This document shows, one piece after another, positions 1 through 8,541 of a stretch of 27,325 nt of DNA. Each line of letters starts with the position of its first letter. Positions within the stretch are counted from its first letter, which is position 1. This stretch comes from Verrucomicrobiota bacterium (GTDB taxonomy: Bacteria > Verrucomicrobiota > Verrucomicrobiia > Limisphaerales > JAHEOI01): assembly GCA_018610125.1 (NCBI GenBank), contig JAHEOI010000367.1, positions 1-27,325 of the forward strand, given 5' to 3'. The notes below the pieces were generated by a model. The model saw only the letters and a list, made by a program, of their open reading frames with translations, made no database searches and was not told the DNA's origin. A program made the translations under genes and the position numbers.

Positions 1-44
1 AACGGAGTGCCGTCCCTACCGCCACAGCGGTGCCCGGGCGGTAG
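1..44. repeat. Hairpin-forming intergenic repeat fragment at window edge
   Basis: Positions 16-23 (CTACCGCC) pair perfectly with 37-44 (GGCGGTAG) around a 13-nt loop. The part before it (positions 4-18) contains CGTCCCTA, which is also present in the repeats at 2582-2609 and 19360-19387. It may be a cut-off member of the same dispersed family, but the match is short and the element runs off the window. Confidence 0.35.
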
Positions 45-90
45 CCCATAGGCCAGCAAATGACACACTTATTTCTTTACAGACCCTTAC

Positions 91-126
91 GCCCATTGCC
101 GCCCTGCTGGGCTTGTTTGTTTTTTC
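91..126 (+). terminator. Possible terminator of an upstream gene, just before ispH
   Basis: GCCCA at 91-95 can pair with TGGGC at 108-112, and the stem is followed at once by a T-rich run (TTGTTTGTTTTTT). The stem is only 5 bp, so this is weak. It would end a transcript entering from the left of the window. Confidence 0.25.
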
Positions 127-163
127 CTTGGATGAGGGTTCCGGGGGTGTTAGCCTAGATGGT

Positions 164-1393
164 ATGGCAACAGAGGCACCAAAAGCGCCAGCGAAGAAGA
201 TTAATCTACGTCGCCCGGATATCATGGAATCCGTGCAGGCGCAGGTGGTTTCGCACTATCGGAGCGATCTGGTGGATCGTATCCGGGCGCGAGGGAACCG
301 GCTTTCTGCGGGTGGCTTAACGATCAAATTGGCCAAGGAATTCGGGTTTTGCTATGGGGTCGATCGCGCAATCGATTTGGCCTATGCCGCCCGGAAAGTC
401 TTCCCGGAGCAACCGATTTCCATTCTGGGTGAGATTATCCATAATCCGGAAGTCAACGCGCAGATCCGGGCGCTTGGAATCAAGTTCCTTTCCGGCAAGG
501 AGAAGGAGGTGGATATTGAGGATCTCACCGAGGAGGATATCGTTATCATCCCGGCTTTCGGGACCGACGTTGCCACGATGGACCGATTGAAAGCCAAGGG
601 GTGTCGTTTGGTCGACACGACTTGTGGCGATGTCATGACGGTCTGGAAGCGAATTCGCCAATATTCGCGCGAGGCCTTTACCAGCATTATTCATGGCAAG
701 GCCGGCCACGAAGAGACCAAAGCGACCAGCTCACGCGCGACGGCCAACGGCCAGGGGCATTACCTCGTGGTCTATGATCTCGATGAGACGGATTATGTCT
801 GCGATTATATCGTTAACGGAGGGGACCGAGAAGCGTTTCTGAAAAAGTTTCAGGGGGCACACTCCGAGGGATTGGATCCGGATAAGCATCTTCAAGCGAT
901 CGGGGTGGCCAACCAGACCACGATGCTTCGGGGAGAGACCGAAGAGGTGCAGCGGCGATTACGCAATGCGATCGCCAAGCGTTTCGGGGAAGCGCAATTG
1001 GACGAGCACTTTCGGTTCTTCGATACCATTTGCGGCGCCACGCAGGAGCGTCAGGATGCTTTGGAGAAGTTGCTTCAAGAGCCGATGGATCTCTTGCTCG
1101 TTGTCGGCGGTTATAATTCCTCGAATACCTGCCATTTGGCGGAGATGGGACAGGCCCAGTTGCCGACCTACTTCATCAAGAACGCCAACAAGATTGTCTC
1201 CGGCGAACAGATTGTCTGTTACAACATCCACGCCACCGAAGAAGAGACGGTCGAGAATTGGCTGCCGTCCGGGGAGATCACGATCGGGATTACTGCCGGT
1301 GCCTCTTGTCCGAGTAACTTGATCGAAGACACAATCCGGCGCCTTTACGAGCTAAGAGGCGTTTCCGTTGAGCAGATCTTGACGGAATCGTAA
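164..1393 (+). CDS. ispH: 4-hydroxy-3-methylbut-2-enyl diphosphate reductase (IspH/LytB), plant/cyanobacterial type
   Basis: The last enzyme of the MEP pathway; it reductively dehydroxylates HMBPP to IPP and DMAPP with a 4Fe-4S cluster. Predicted length is 409 aa from ATG 164. An in-frame TTG at 113 would add 17 residues without family support. The three cluster cysteines are visible at about C63 (GFCYGVDRA), C154 (DTTCGDVMTV) and C290 (DTICGATQERQ). The stretches SIIHGKAGHEET and IGVANQTTMLRGETEE, and the extra length compared with the roughly 316-aa E. coli enzyme, match the plant and cyanobacterial type. The first ~50 residues are a poorly conserved, basic extension. A further cysteine in GASCPSNL replaces the usual Ala and is not expected to bind the cluster. 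dgt follows 29 bp downstream, so the two may be co-transcribed. Confidence 0.95.
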   Translation: MATEAPKAPAKKINLRRPDIMESVQAQVVSHYRSDLVDRIRARGNRLSAGGLTIKLAKEFGFCYGVDRAIDLAYAARKVFPEQPISILGEIIHNPEVNAQIRALGIKFLSGKEKEVDIEDLTEEDIVIIPAFGTDVATMDRLKAKGCRLVDTTCGDVMTVWKRIRQYSREAFTSIIHGKAGHEETKATSSRATANGQGHYLVVYDLDETDYVCDYIVNGGDREAFLKKFQGAHSEGLDPDKHLQAIGVANQTTMLRGETEEVQRRLRNAIAKRFGEAQLDEHFRFFDTICGATQERQDALEKLLQEPMDLLLVVGGYNSSNTCHLAEMGQAQLPTYFIKNANKIVSGEQIVCYNIHATEEETVENWLPSGEITIGITAGASCPSNLIEDTIRRLYELRGVSVEQILTES

Positions 1394-1422
1394 GGCTGAG
1401 TGAACCCGAGCTGACCTAACCG

Positions 1423-2568
1423 TTGCTCTGCACACGGCAAGAGCTTGAAGAACGCGAGGGCGTGATCCTGGCGCCTTACGCGCAAAGGAGCGGTGAAAGC
1501 CGAGGGCGGACCTACCCTGAAGGGCCGCCTGAATACCGTACCCAGTATCACCGCGATCGGGATCGCATTATCCATTCCCGCGCATTCCGCCGCCTGGAGT
1601 ACAAGACCCAAGTCTTCCTAAACGGGACCGGCGATCACCTTAGGACGCGTTTGACCCATACCATCGAAGTGGCGGCGATCACTCGGAATATCGCTCGGGC
1701 CTTGCGGCTCAATGAAGACCTGGCCGAGACCATCGCATTGGCGCATGACCTCGGGCACTCTCCGTTCGGTCACAAAGGCGAGGCGGCACTCGACAAGCTG
1801 ATGCAGGGCGAAGGCGGCTTCGAGCACAATCGACAGAGCTTGCGCATCGTTGAAAAGCTCGAACAGAAGTACCCGAACTTCCCGGGATTGAATTTGACAT
1901 GGGAGGTAAGGGAAGGCTTGGCCAAGCATTTGACCAGCTATGACACCCCCGAGGGGGATGCCAATTTTGAAAGCAAGCATCCTTCCCTGGAAGCTCAAGT
2001 TGCCAACCTCGCTGATGAGGTCGCCTATTACAGCCATGACCTCGATGATGGATTGGAGTCGGAGCTGCTTTCCGAGAGCGACTTAATTCAGGCTGTGACC
2101 CTTTGGAACGACGCTGCCAAAGCGGTCCGTGAGGAATTTGGTGACTTGCCCGATGAGAATCGACGTTATTTTATCATTCGTTGTCTCATTGACAATCAAG
2201 TCAGAGACGTCCTCGAAACGACTGAGGAGCGAATCCAAAGCGCCAAGGTCGATTCCCCCGATGCGGTGCGGCGTCGATCGGAAGAGCTTGTCGCCTTCAG
2301 CGCAAAACGCCGGCGATTGAATAACGAGCTCCGAGATTATTTGTTCCACAACCTTTATTACAATCCCGTGGTTCATGAGCCCAATCTCCGAGCGGTGGAA
2401 TGGTTGGAAGCCTTGTTCAGCTATTACTTCGACCATCCGGATGAGATCGGGGAACAAGCCCGCAAGCGTGCCGATGAAACCGGGTGGAAAAGGGCGGTCT
2501 GTGATTACCTTGCCGGAATGACCGATCGTTACGTCGCCACCGAATATCAGCGCCTATTGGGATCATGA
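1423..2568 (+). CDS. dgt: Deoxyguanosinetriphosphate triphosphohydrolase-like HD protein (dGTPase)
   Basis: Hydrolyses dNTPs, classically dGTP, to the nucleoside and triphosphate, so it helps set dNTP pools. The 381-aa length and the start region (CTRQELEEREGVILAPYAQRS) match the shorter dGTPase subfamily. The metal site of the HD superfamily is complete: H79 (RLTHTIE), H108-D109 (LAHDLGHSPFGHKGE) and D198 (NLADEVAYYSHD). The RDRDRIIHSRAFRRL segment is a family hallmark. Translation must start at TTG 1423 or just inside it, because an in-frame TAA lies at 1417-1419; no clear Shine-Dalgarno sequence is seen. It follows ispH closely and ends 36 bp before the convergent redoxin gene. Confidence 0.92.
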   Translation: MLCTRQELEEREGVILAPYAQRSGESRGRTYPEGPPEYRTQYHRDRDRIIHSRAFRRLEYKTQVFLNGTGDHLRTRLTHTIEVAAITRNIARALRLNEDLAETIALAHDLGHSPFGHKGEAALDKLMQGEGGFEHNRQSLRIVEKLEQKYPNFPGLNLTWEVREGLAKHLTSYDTPEGDANFESKHPSLEAQVANLADEVAYYSHDLDDGLESELLSESDLIQAVTLWNDAAKAVREEFGDLPDENRRYFIIRCLIDNQVRDVLETTEERIQSAKVDSPDAVRRRSEELVAFSAKRRRLNNELRDYLFHNLYYNPVVHEPNLRAVEWLEALFSYYFDHPDEIGEQARKRADETGWKRAVCDYLAGMTDRYVATEYQRLLGS

Positions 2569-2581
2569 GAATCGGAGAGAA

Positions 2582-2609
2582 GTGGGACGTCCGGGAGATC
2601 GTCCCTATC
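2582..2609. repeat. Dispersed palindromic repeat, family A, copy 1
   Basis: This 28-nt stretch matches 19360-19387 at 27 of 28 positions in the same orientation. It holds an inverted repeat GGGACG/CGTCCC around a short loop. It lies between the convergent dgt and redoxin genes. Its CTA at 2605-2607 is the stop codon (TAG on the minus strand) of the redoxin gene. It could also act as a weak bidirectional 3'-end hairpin. Confidence 0.75.
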
Positions 2610-3252
2610 TTTCCACATCCTCTGCCAGCAAGGATTGAATGGTCGCATGGAGCTTGCGGTAGACGGCATCACCCTTCTCATATTTCCCGCCCGGGTGGAT
2701 GAATCGAATGATGCCATCGCGATCGAGCAGGAACGTGACGCTTGTCCAATCCCTGTCTCCGGTGCTTAGCCACCAATCCTTAAGCGTCGCCCATTCTGGG
2801 TCGATCGCGATCGGGAATTTGAACCCAAGGCGCTCCTCGGCGTAAGTCCGGACCCACTGCTTCGATAACGGAAAACGGGCTTTGTGGTGATAAAGCCCGA
2901 TCACGTTGAGGCCTTGCGAATGGTATTGGCGATACCATTCGTTGAGCGCGGGCGCCGAGCTTGTGCAATAAGGGCAGCCGGGACCGGTCCACCAACGGAC
3001 CAAAACCACGTTGCCCCGGAGATCTTTGAGCTCGATCGGCTCACTGTGCATCCAATCCGTTACCTCCCACTCGGATGCCTTTTTTCCGATCAGCTCGGAG
3101 GCTTTTGCCGACGGTTCCTCGGCAGTCGTTTGCAGGGTAGCCCCAACCAGGACCAATGCGACGCCTAGACCGACGGACGCCCGGCCAACGAGGCTTTGGA
3201 CCGCATTTGATCCTTTCAGCCGACCGAAAAGATGATTGTCGGATCGTTTCAT
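2605..3252 (-). CDS. Exported thioredoxin-fold (redoxin/TlpA-like) protein with CPYC site
   Basis: A 215-aa protein with a basic N-terminus and one hydrophobic stretch at residues about 21-40, followed by QTTAEEP. This suggests a signal peptide or anchor and action in the periplasm. A redoxin fold follows, with VVLVRWWTGPGCPYC placing the active-site pair at C93 and C96 (CPYC). TlpA/AhpC-TSA relatives act as thiol-disulfide reductants or peroxidases; which applies here is not decidable. The ending LLDRDGIIRFIHPGGKYEKGD is typical of the family. The start is supported by AGGAG about 9 nt upstream of ATG. The stop codon falls inside a dispersed repeat, so the true C-terminus may have been trimmed or extended when the repeat arrived. 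It is divergent from the Lon-like gene. Confidence 0.8.
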   Translation of the reverse strand: MKRSDNHLFGRLKGSNAVQSLVGRASVGLGVALVLVGATLQTTAEEPSAKASELIGKKASEWEVTDWMHSEPIELKDLRGNVVLVRWWTGPGCPYCTSSAPALNEWYRQYHSQGLNVIGLYHHKARFPLSKQWVRTYAEERLGFKFPIAIDPEWATLKDWWLSTGDRDWTSVTFLLDRDGIIRFIHPGGKYEKGDAVYRKLHATIQSLLAEDVER

Positions 3253-3498
3253 ATAGAGGACTCCTAAGTGCGGTGAACCTTCAGTTTTTCCAAAATGGTC
3301 TCTGGAGAAATGCCTTCAATCACCGGGGTAAATCCACGTCGATACCTCAGAGTAATCCGTTGCCGGTCCGGATTCAATTCCTTATCTCCTTTCAGATGCG
3401 ACAAGGGTGACTTGAAAGGTGAAACAGGCTATTTGAGGCTTTAATACGGTCGCGGAGTTATGCCATGATAGCGGTCGGGTAGACAGAAAGGACCAATC

Positions 3499-5940
3499 AT
3501 GAAGGCATTGAAGGCTGAGGATCTTGTCACGCGTTGTGATCCGGGGCAATTCTCGTTTGAAACAACGAACGAGATCACACCGTTAAGGGATTTCACCGAT
3601 GCGATTGGGCAACCTCGAGCTGTCAGGTCCCTCAGATTCGGAACCGGTATTGATCGTGAAGGCTATAATATCTACGCCTTGGGCCGGCCGGGGCTGGGAA
3701 AGCATTCATTGGTCAGCGAGGTACTTCGTCAGCGTGCGAGTGATCGGCCCACGCCCTCCGATTGGTGCTACGTCAATAATTTCGAAGAGTCGACCAAGCC
3801 GATTCTGCTCAGCATGCCGGCGGGCCAAGGGGCCCTCTTGCGTCGACAAATGGAGAACTTCGTTAAGGAGGTGCGCGATACGCTTAAGGCGACGTTTGAA
3901 AGCGATGAGTATCAAAACCGGCGACGCTCGATTGAACAGGAGTTTAAGGAGCGCCAGCAGGAAGCCTTCGATGAGCTGCAACAGAAGGCTCGAGAGAAGA
4001 ACCTGACCGTGCTGCGCACGCCTTCCGGGCTGGCATTTGCGCCGGTCAAAGATGGCAAGGTCGTTCCACCGGAGGAGTTCCATCAGCTACCTGAGGAGGA
4101 GCGGCAGCGGGTGGAAGCGGAGATACAAAACCTGGAGCAGGAGTCTCAGCGGCTTTTTCAGCGCATCCCGGCATGGGAGCGAGAAACGCGGGAGAAGCTC
4201 CGCGAAATGGACCGTGAAGTCACGCATTATGCGATTGGGTCGTTGGTCGATGAGCTACGGCGCCAATTCGAAGACCAATCCGAGGTGCTGGAGTATCTGG
4301 AGGCGGTGCGCAAGGATGTTGTCGAGAATCTTCAAGCGGTATTGTATCCCGATCGGGGCCAGGATTCCGGAACGGACCAGCAATCGGGGTCGGAGAGCCC
4401 TTCCGATTCGCAGTCGTTTGATTCGCCCGGGCTCCGACGGTACCGCGTCAATGTGATTGTCGGACACAAAGAGAATCATGGAGCACCGGTTGTCTACGAG
4501 GATAATCCGACTTACGGCAATCTGGTCGGGCAGGTCGAGCACATTGCGCAAATGGGCACCTTGGTTACCGATTTCAATTTGATCAAGGCGGGGGCTCTTC
4601 ATCGTGCCAATGGCGGGTATTTGATCCTTGATGCCCATAAGTTGCTAAGTCAGCCGTTTGCCTGGGAAGGTCTTAAGCGCGCCCTCAGCTCCAACGAGAT
4701 CAAGATCGAGTCTCTGGGGCAGATGTACAGCATGATGAGCACGGTGTCGTTGGAGCCTCAGCCCGCCCCGTTGGCGGTCAAGGTGGTGCTGCTCGGAAGC
4801 CCGCTCATTTATTATCTGCTGCGAGAGCTCGATCCCGAGTTTCAAGTGCTTTTCAAGGTGGCGGCCGACTTTGATGATCAAATGCCGCGAAGCCGGGAGA
4901 ACGAAGGGCTATATGGGCGCCTGATCGGCACTTTGGTCCAAAAAGAAGGCTTATTACCGTTTGACCGAAGTGCTGTGGCTTGTGCGATTGATCACAGCGC
5001 CCGCATGGTCGGGGATTCCGAAAAGCTTTCGGGGCATATCGGGAGCATGAGCAATCTTTTGCGGGAAGCAGATTATTGGGCTCGGGAGAGCGAGAAAACC
5101 ACGGTTACCGCTTCCGACATTCAACGGGCGATGGATGAATGGGCTTACCGTTCCGACCGTCTCCGCGAGCGGGTACAAGAAGAGATCGAGCGCGGGACGC
5201 TGATGATCGACACGGCGGGTGCCTGTGTCGGCCAGGTTAACGGTCTCTCGGTATTGCAGCTTGGCGATTTCACTTTTGGCCGTCCAAACCGGATTACCGC
5301 GCGGGTACGCCTCGGCAAAGGGGAATTGATCGACATTGAGCGGGAGGTTGCCCTGAGCGGGCCGATTCATTCCAAGGGGGTGTTGATCCTGGCCGGTTAC
5401 TTGGGTTCTCGCTATAGCCAGGATGTGCCGCTTTCCCTTTCCGCGAGCCTCGTCTTTGAACAGTCTTACGGTGGAATCGATGGCGACAGTGCCTCCTCGG
5501 CTGAGCTGTGCTCGCTCCTCTCCGCCATCGCCGAGATTCCGATAATCCAATCATTCGCTGTTACCGGGTCCGTCAATCAACACGGTCGGGTCCAGCCAAT
5601 CGGCGGGGTAAACGAAAAGATCGAGGGATTCTTTGAGGTCTGTGGCCGTCGAGGATTGACCGGCGATCAAGGCGTGCTGATCCCATCGGCCAACGTGAAG
5701 CATCTTATGCTGCGGGAGGAGGTTGTTGAGGCGGTTCGAGACGGCGAGTTTCATATCTATCCGGTGGAGACGATCGATGAGGGGATTCAACTGCTTACCG
5801 GGCTCGATGCCGGCAAGGCCGATGAGGACGGAAAATTCCCGGAGGAGTCAGTGAACGGAAAAGTTCAGGCAAAGCTGAAGGCGTTGGCTGAAAAGCGGTC
5901 GCATTTTGGGGCTTCAGGTCAAAGCAGGGAGGCGCCATGA
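3499..5940 (+). CDS. LonB-like ATP-dependent serine protease (AAA + S16 protease)
   Basis: An 813-aa protein of the bacterial LonB-like family (COG1067 type), distinct from classical Lon. It should unfold and degrade damaged or regulatory proteins in the cytoplasm. The Walker A loop is at residues 62-70 (GRPGLGKHS). A long Glu/Arg-rich, probably coiled-coil insertion lies at about 120-285, and a Walker B-like GGYLILDAHKLL comes later. The C-terminal protease domain keeps the Ser-Lys dyad at S664 (DGDSASSAE) and K707 (GGVNEKIEGFF). The 43-residue spacing equals that of E. coli Lon (S679/K722). The start ATG follows AAAGGA. The stop overlaps the start of the next gene (ATGA), so the stress protein is translationally coupled to it. 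The 246-bp upstream region shows no promoter I would defend. Confidence 0.92.
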   Translation: MKALKAEDLVTRCDPGQFSFETTNEITPLRDFTDAIGQPRAVRSLRFGTGIDREGYNIYALGRPGLGKHSLVSEVLRQRASDRPTPSDWCYVNNFEESTKPILLSMPAGQGALLRRQMENFVKEVRDTLKATFESDEYQNRRRSIEQEFKERQQEAFDELQQKAREKNLTVLRTPSGLAFAPVKDGKVVPPEEFHQLPEEERQRVEAEIQNLEQESQRLFQRIPAWERETREKLREMDREVTHYAIGSLVDELRRQFEDQSEVLEYLEAVRKDVVENLQAVLYPDRGQDSGTDQQSGSESPSDSQSFDSPGLRRYRVNVIVGHKENHGAPVVYEDNPTYGNLVGQVEHIAQMGTLVTDFNLIKAGALHRANGGYLILDAHKLLSQPFAWEGLKRALSSNEIKIESLGQMYSMMSTVSLEPQPAPLAVKVVLLGSPLIYYLLRELDPEFQVLFKVAADFDDQMPRSRENEGLYGRLIGTLVQKEGLLPFDRSAVACAIDHSARMVGDSEKLSGHIGSMSNLLREADYWARESEKTTVTASDIQRAMDEWAYRSDRLRERVQEEIERGTLMIDTAGACVGQVNGLSVLQLGDFTFGRPNRITARVRLGKGELIDIEREVALSGPIHSKGVLILAGYLGSRYSQDVPLSLSASLVFEQSYGGIDGDSASSAELCSLLSAIAEIPIIQSFAVTGSVNQHGRVQPIGGVNEKIEGFFEVCGRRGLTGDQGVLIPSANVKHLMLREEVVEAVRDGEFHIYPVETIDEGIQLLTGLDAGKADEDGKFPEESVNGKVQAKLKALAEKRSHFGASGQSREAP

Positions 5941-6818
5941 GCGAGCAAGAAGAGCAATGCCGGGTTCGGCGCATTTTGGTGGCGTTGGATGCGTCGCCTC
6001 ACAGTCTTTCGGCTCTCGAGGCTGCGGCTGAGCTTGCGGCGAATCTCGAAGCGGAGCTGGAGGGGCTTTTTGTCGAGGATACCAATCTCTTGACCCTGAC
6101 GCAGCTCCCGTTTGCTCGCGAGCTGTCGTTTTTCTCGGGAGATCCTCGTCGGCTTGAAGCCAAAGAGATGGAGCGACAGATCCGAGCCCAAGCGACGCAA
6201 GTGCGACAGGCTATGGCCCAAATCGCCGAGCGATCTCGGATTCAGTGGAATTTCCGCGTCTCTCGGGGCTCTGTTTCGGAAGAAATCTTGTCTGCAGCGG
6301 CGCAGGCGGACCTCTGCTTGCTCGGAAAGGTCGGATGGTCGCTGACCGGAACCCGATACGTTGGGTCGACCGTTCAAGCCGTTCTTTCGCAACGGCGTGG
6401 CCCGACGATGGTGCTGCAAAAAGGGGGTAAGCTGGCTGTTCCGGTCCTCGTCTTGTATCATGGATCGGCCCTCTCCCAAAATGCATTGCGGATGGCCATG
6501 CAGCTCTTTCCAGGCAAGCATCAGCCAATCACGCTCTTCATGCTTGCAGAGGATGAGGCGTCGTTTGATCGCTGGAAAAACGAGGTCAGTGAAATGCTGC
6601 AGGCTCAAGGCTGGACGGCGGAGTGCCGTCTGATTGTCGCCTCAAATTTGCGGAATTTGGCACAAGCGGTTAAGCGGGAAGGGGGCGGGCCTCTCGTCGT
6701 TCCATGCGAAGGCCCATTCAAAGGAAGTGAGGCGATCCGCGACCTTATCCATCAAATCCCGAACCCGGTCTTAATGGTCCATTCCCCCGATGAGTCCGAG
6801 ATCGAGGGAAGTCAATAA
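5937..6818 (+). CDS. Tandem-domain universal stress protein (UspA family)
   Basis: A 293-aa cytoplasmic protein. The first Usp domain (about 10-160) begins RRILVALDASPHSLSALE and contains the ATP-binding signature G-2x-G-9x-G(S/T) exactly (GKVGWSLTGTRYVGST), so it probably binds ATP. The second half (about 165-285) keeps the alternating strand/helix pattern but has lost this signature and looks degenerate. The length fits two fused Usp domains. Its ATG overlaps the TGA of the LonB-like protease, which ties its production to that gene. A role in stress survival is inferred from the family only. Confidence 0.87.
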   Translation: MSEQEEQCRVRRILVALDASPHSLSALEAAAELAANLEAELEGLFVEDTNLLTLTQLPFARELSFFSGDPRRLEAKEMERQIRAQATQVRQAMAQIAERSRIQWNFRVSRGSVSEEILSAAAQADLCLLGKVGWSLTGTRYVGSTVQAVLSQRRGPTMVLQKGGKLAVPVLVLYHGSALSQNALRMAMQLFPGKHQPITLFMLAEDEASFDRWKNEVSEMLQAQGWTAECRLIVASNLRNLAQAVKREGGGPLVVPCEGPFKGSEAIRDLIHQIPNPVLMVHSPDESEIEGSQ

Positions 6819-6940
6819 ACCGTGAGGTCTAAGGGGCTTTTCTTTGACAAGAGAGGGCCGATGCCGTCTTTGCGCCGCAGGCGACGCGTCGGCTGGGTTG
6901 ATGCTTGCCGTGCTCCGCAAGCCGTGACATTTTCGCGCGC

Positions 6941-7504
6941 ATGATCGATGTGATTGTCGGGACAAACCGCGCGGGCAGCAGCACACGGCAGGTGGCGCTG
7001 CGCGTTCAGGGCATCTACCGGGAGCTTGGGATTTCGGTCAGATTGCTCGATTTGATGGAGCTACCCCCCGAAATCTATCAGCCCGAGGCCTACACCGAAA
7101 AGCCGGCTTCGTTTCGCCCGTTTTCAGAGGCGATTTTGGAAGCGTACGGTTTGGTCGTGATTACGCCGGAGTACAACGGCAGCATGCCCGGGGCATTGAA
7201 GTATTTCATCGATATGCTCAAATTTCCGGAGAGTTTCCAGGAGAAGCCGGTCTGCTTCATAGGGCTTTCGGCCGGATTCTGGGGTGGGCTGCGCCCGGTG
7301 GAGCATCTTCAACAGATTTTCGGGTATCGGAGCGCCCATATCTTTCCCGAGCGGGTTTTTCTTCCAAGGGCACACCAGTTGTTGGATGCTTCCGGGGAGT
7401 TGGCCGACGAGGAGGTTCGTGATCGGCTGAACCGTCAGGCTATGGGGTTCGTCCGTTTTATCGAGCGGCTTAAGCATGTGAGGCTTTTGGCGGAAAAAAG
7501 TTGA
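6941..7504 (+). CDS. NAD(P)H-dependent FMN reductase family protein
   Basis: A 187-aa flavodoxin-fold protein predicted to bind FMN and reduce it, quinones or other small acceptors using NAD(P)H. The first strand and phosphate loop (IDVIVGTNRAGSSTRQVA) come directly after ATG 6941. That is why this start is preferred to TTG 6905, which would put 12 unrelated residues ahead of the first strand. The segment VITPEYNGSMPGALKYFIDML is the family hallmark contacting the flavin, and IGLSAGFWGGLRPVEHL is the second flavin-binding loop. No good Shine-Dalgarno sequence is visible. It stands alone, 122 bp after the stress protein and 89 bp before the sugar isomerase gene. The substrate is unknown. Confidence 0.87.
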   Translation: MIDVIVGTNRAGSSTRQVALRVQGIYRELGISVRLLDLMELPPEIYQPEAYTEKPASFRPFSEAILEAYGLVVITPEYNGSMPGALKYFIDMLKFPESFQEKPVCFIGLSAGFWGGLRPVEHLQQIFGYRSAHIFPERVFLPRAHQLLDASGELADEEVRDRLNRQAMGFVRFIERLKHVRLLAEKS

Positions 7505-7593
7505 AAATTGCGATGCCAATCACCATTTTTGGCGAATTAAGGAATAGTGTGGTGGCGACTTTGGCTCGCTGAGAATGTCAAAAGAAAGATTGA

Positions 7594-8442
7594 ATGCCTA
7601 TGCCGGAAAACCCGTTTCACGATCGTTTGGCCGTCTGTAGCTGGTCTCTGCAACCAGCGAATCCGCAGGAGCTGATATCCCGGATGAAAGCGGTCGGCCT
7701 CTCGCGTCTTCAGATTGCGTTGGATCCGATCCGGGAGAGCCCTGGTATTTGGGGGGATGCCCAGTCCATCTGTGCTGACAATGGCCTCCGATTCGTATCG
7801 GGAATGGTGGCGACCAAGGGCGAAGATTATTCGACTTTGGAATCGATCCGAAGGACCGGAGGCGTTGTCCCTGACGAGACGTGGCCGGACAACTGGAAGA
7901 ATATTCAAGAGGATGCCAAGATTGCCGAGAAGCTCGGCTTGCCGTTGGTCATGATGCACGCCGGCTTCCTTCCGGAGGAAGAGGGGGATCCCGATTTTGC
8001 CAAGCTTCAGGAGCGGATAGGAATGATTGCGGATCTCTTTGCCGACAAAGGGATTATTCTAGCCTTCGAGACCGGTCAAGAGACGGCGGACACCTTGAAT
8101 CGGTTTCTCGACCACTTGAATCGATCGAATGTCGGGGTCAATTTCGATCCGGCCAACATGATCCTTTATGATAAGGGCGATCCGATTCAAGCGATGCGGA
8201 GCTTGTCCGGACGATTGAGAAGCTGCCATATCAAAGATGCCAATCGTACCAAGCAGCCTGGCACCTGGGGAGAAGAGGTGGTGGTCGGGACCGGCGAGGT
8301 CGACTGGCCCGGCTTCTTTAAGGTGCTCCAGGAAATCGGTTATCAAGGAGACCTATGCATCGAAAGGGAAGCGGGGGACCAACGGGTTGAGGATATCCGA
8401 AAGGCTCGTGAGCTGATCGAGCGAACGGCGCCGAAATCTTAG
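7594..8442 (+). CDS. Sugar phosphate isomerase/epimerase-like TIM barrel
   Basis: A 282-aa protein of the xylose isomerase-like TIM-barrel superfamily. Candidate metal ligands sit in the usual order: E159 (LAFETGQE), D185 (VNFDPANM), H212 (SCHIKDAN) and E257 (CIEREAGD). The early LAVCSWSLQ strand is typical. Relatives isomerise or epimerise sugars, keto-sugars or inositols, or act as lyases on 3-keto-glycosides. The exact substrate cannot be told. The start is ATG 7594, with an in-frame ATG two codons later and only a weak AAGAAAG upstream. It lies just before a Gfo/Idh/MocA dehydrogenase, a frequent pairing in Verrucomicrobiota and Planctomycetota sugar catabolism. No signal peptide is seen, so it is probably cytoplasmic. 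Confidence 0.87.
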   Translation: MPMPENPFHDRLAVCSWSLQPANPQELISRMKAVGLSRLQIALDPIRESPGIWGDAQSICADNGLRFVSGMVATKGEDYSTLESIRRTGGVVPDETWPDNWKNIQEDAKIAEKLGLPLVMMHAGFLPEEEGDPDFAKLQERIGMIADLFADKGIILAFETGQETADTLNRFLDHLNRSNVGVNFDPANMILYDKGDPIQAMRSLSGRLRSCHIKDANRTKQPGTWGEEVVVGTGEVDWPGFFKVLQEIGYQGDLCIEREAGDQRVEDIRKARELIERTAPKS

Positions 8443-8541
8443 CGGATTTGGAAAGAAATCTTGAAGCGAGGGGAAACCGGAATACCCTTTTTTCAACATG
8501 GCTTTCCCGGGCGAAACAATGAATCTCAAGCAAAGCAAGCT

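Noticed and set aside
3412..3445. Heat-shock (sigma32-type) promoter before the LonB-like gene
   Set aside because: CTTGAAA is present at 3412, but no CCCCAT-like -10 box follows at the right distance.
6819..6940. Promoter (TTGACA at 6844) before the FMN reductase gene
   Set aside because: The -35 match is perfect but no acceptable -10 box lies 16-18 bp downstream.
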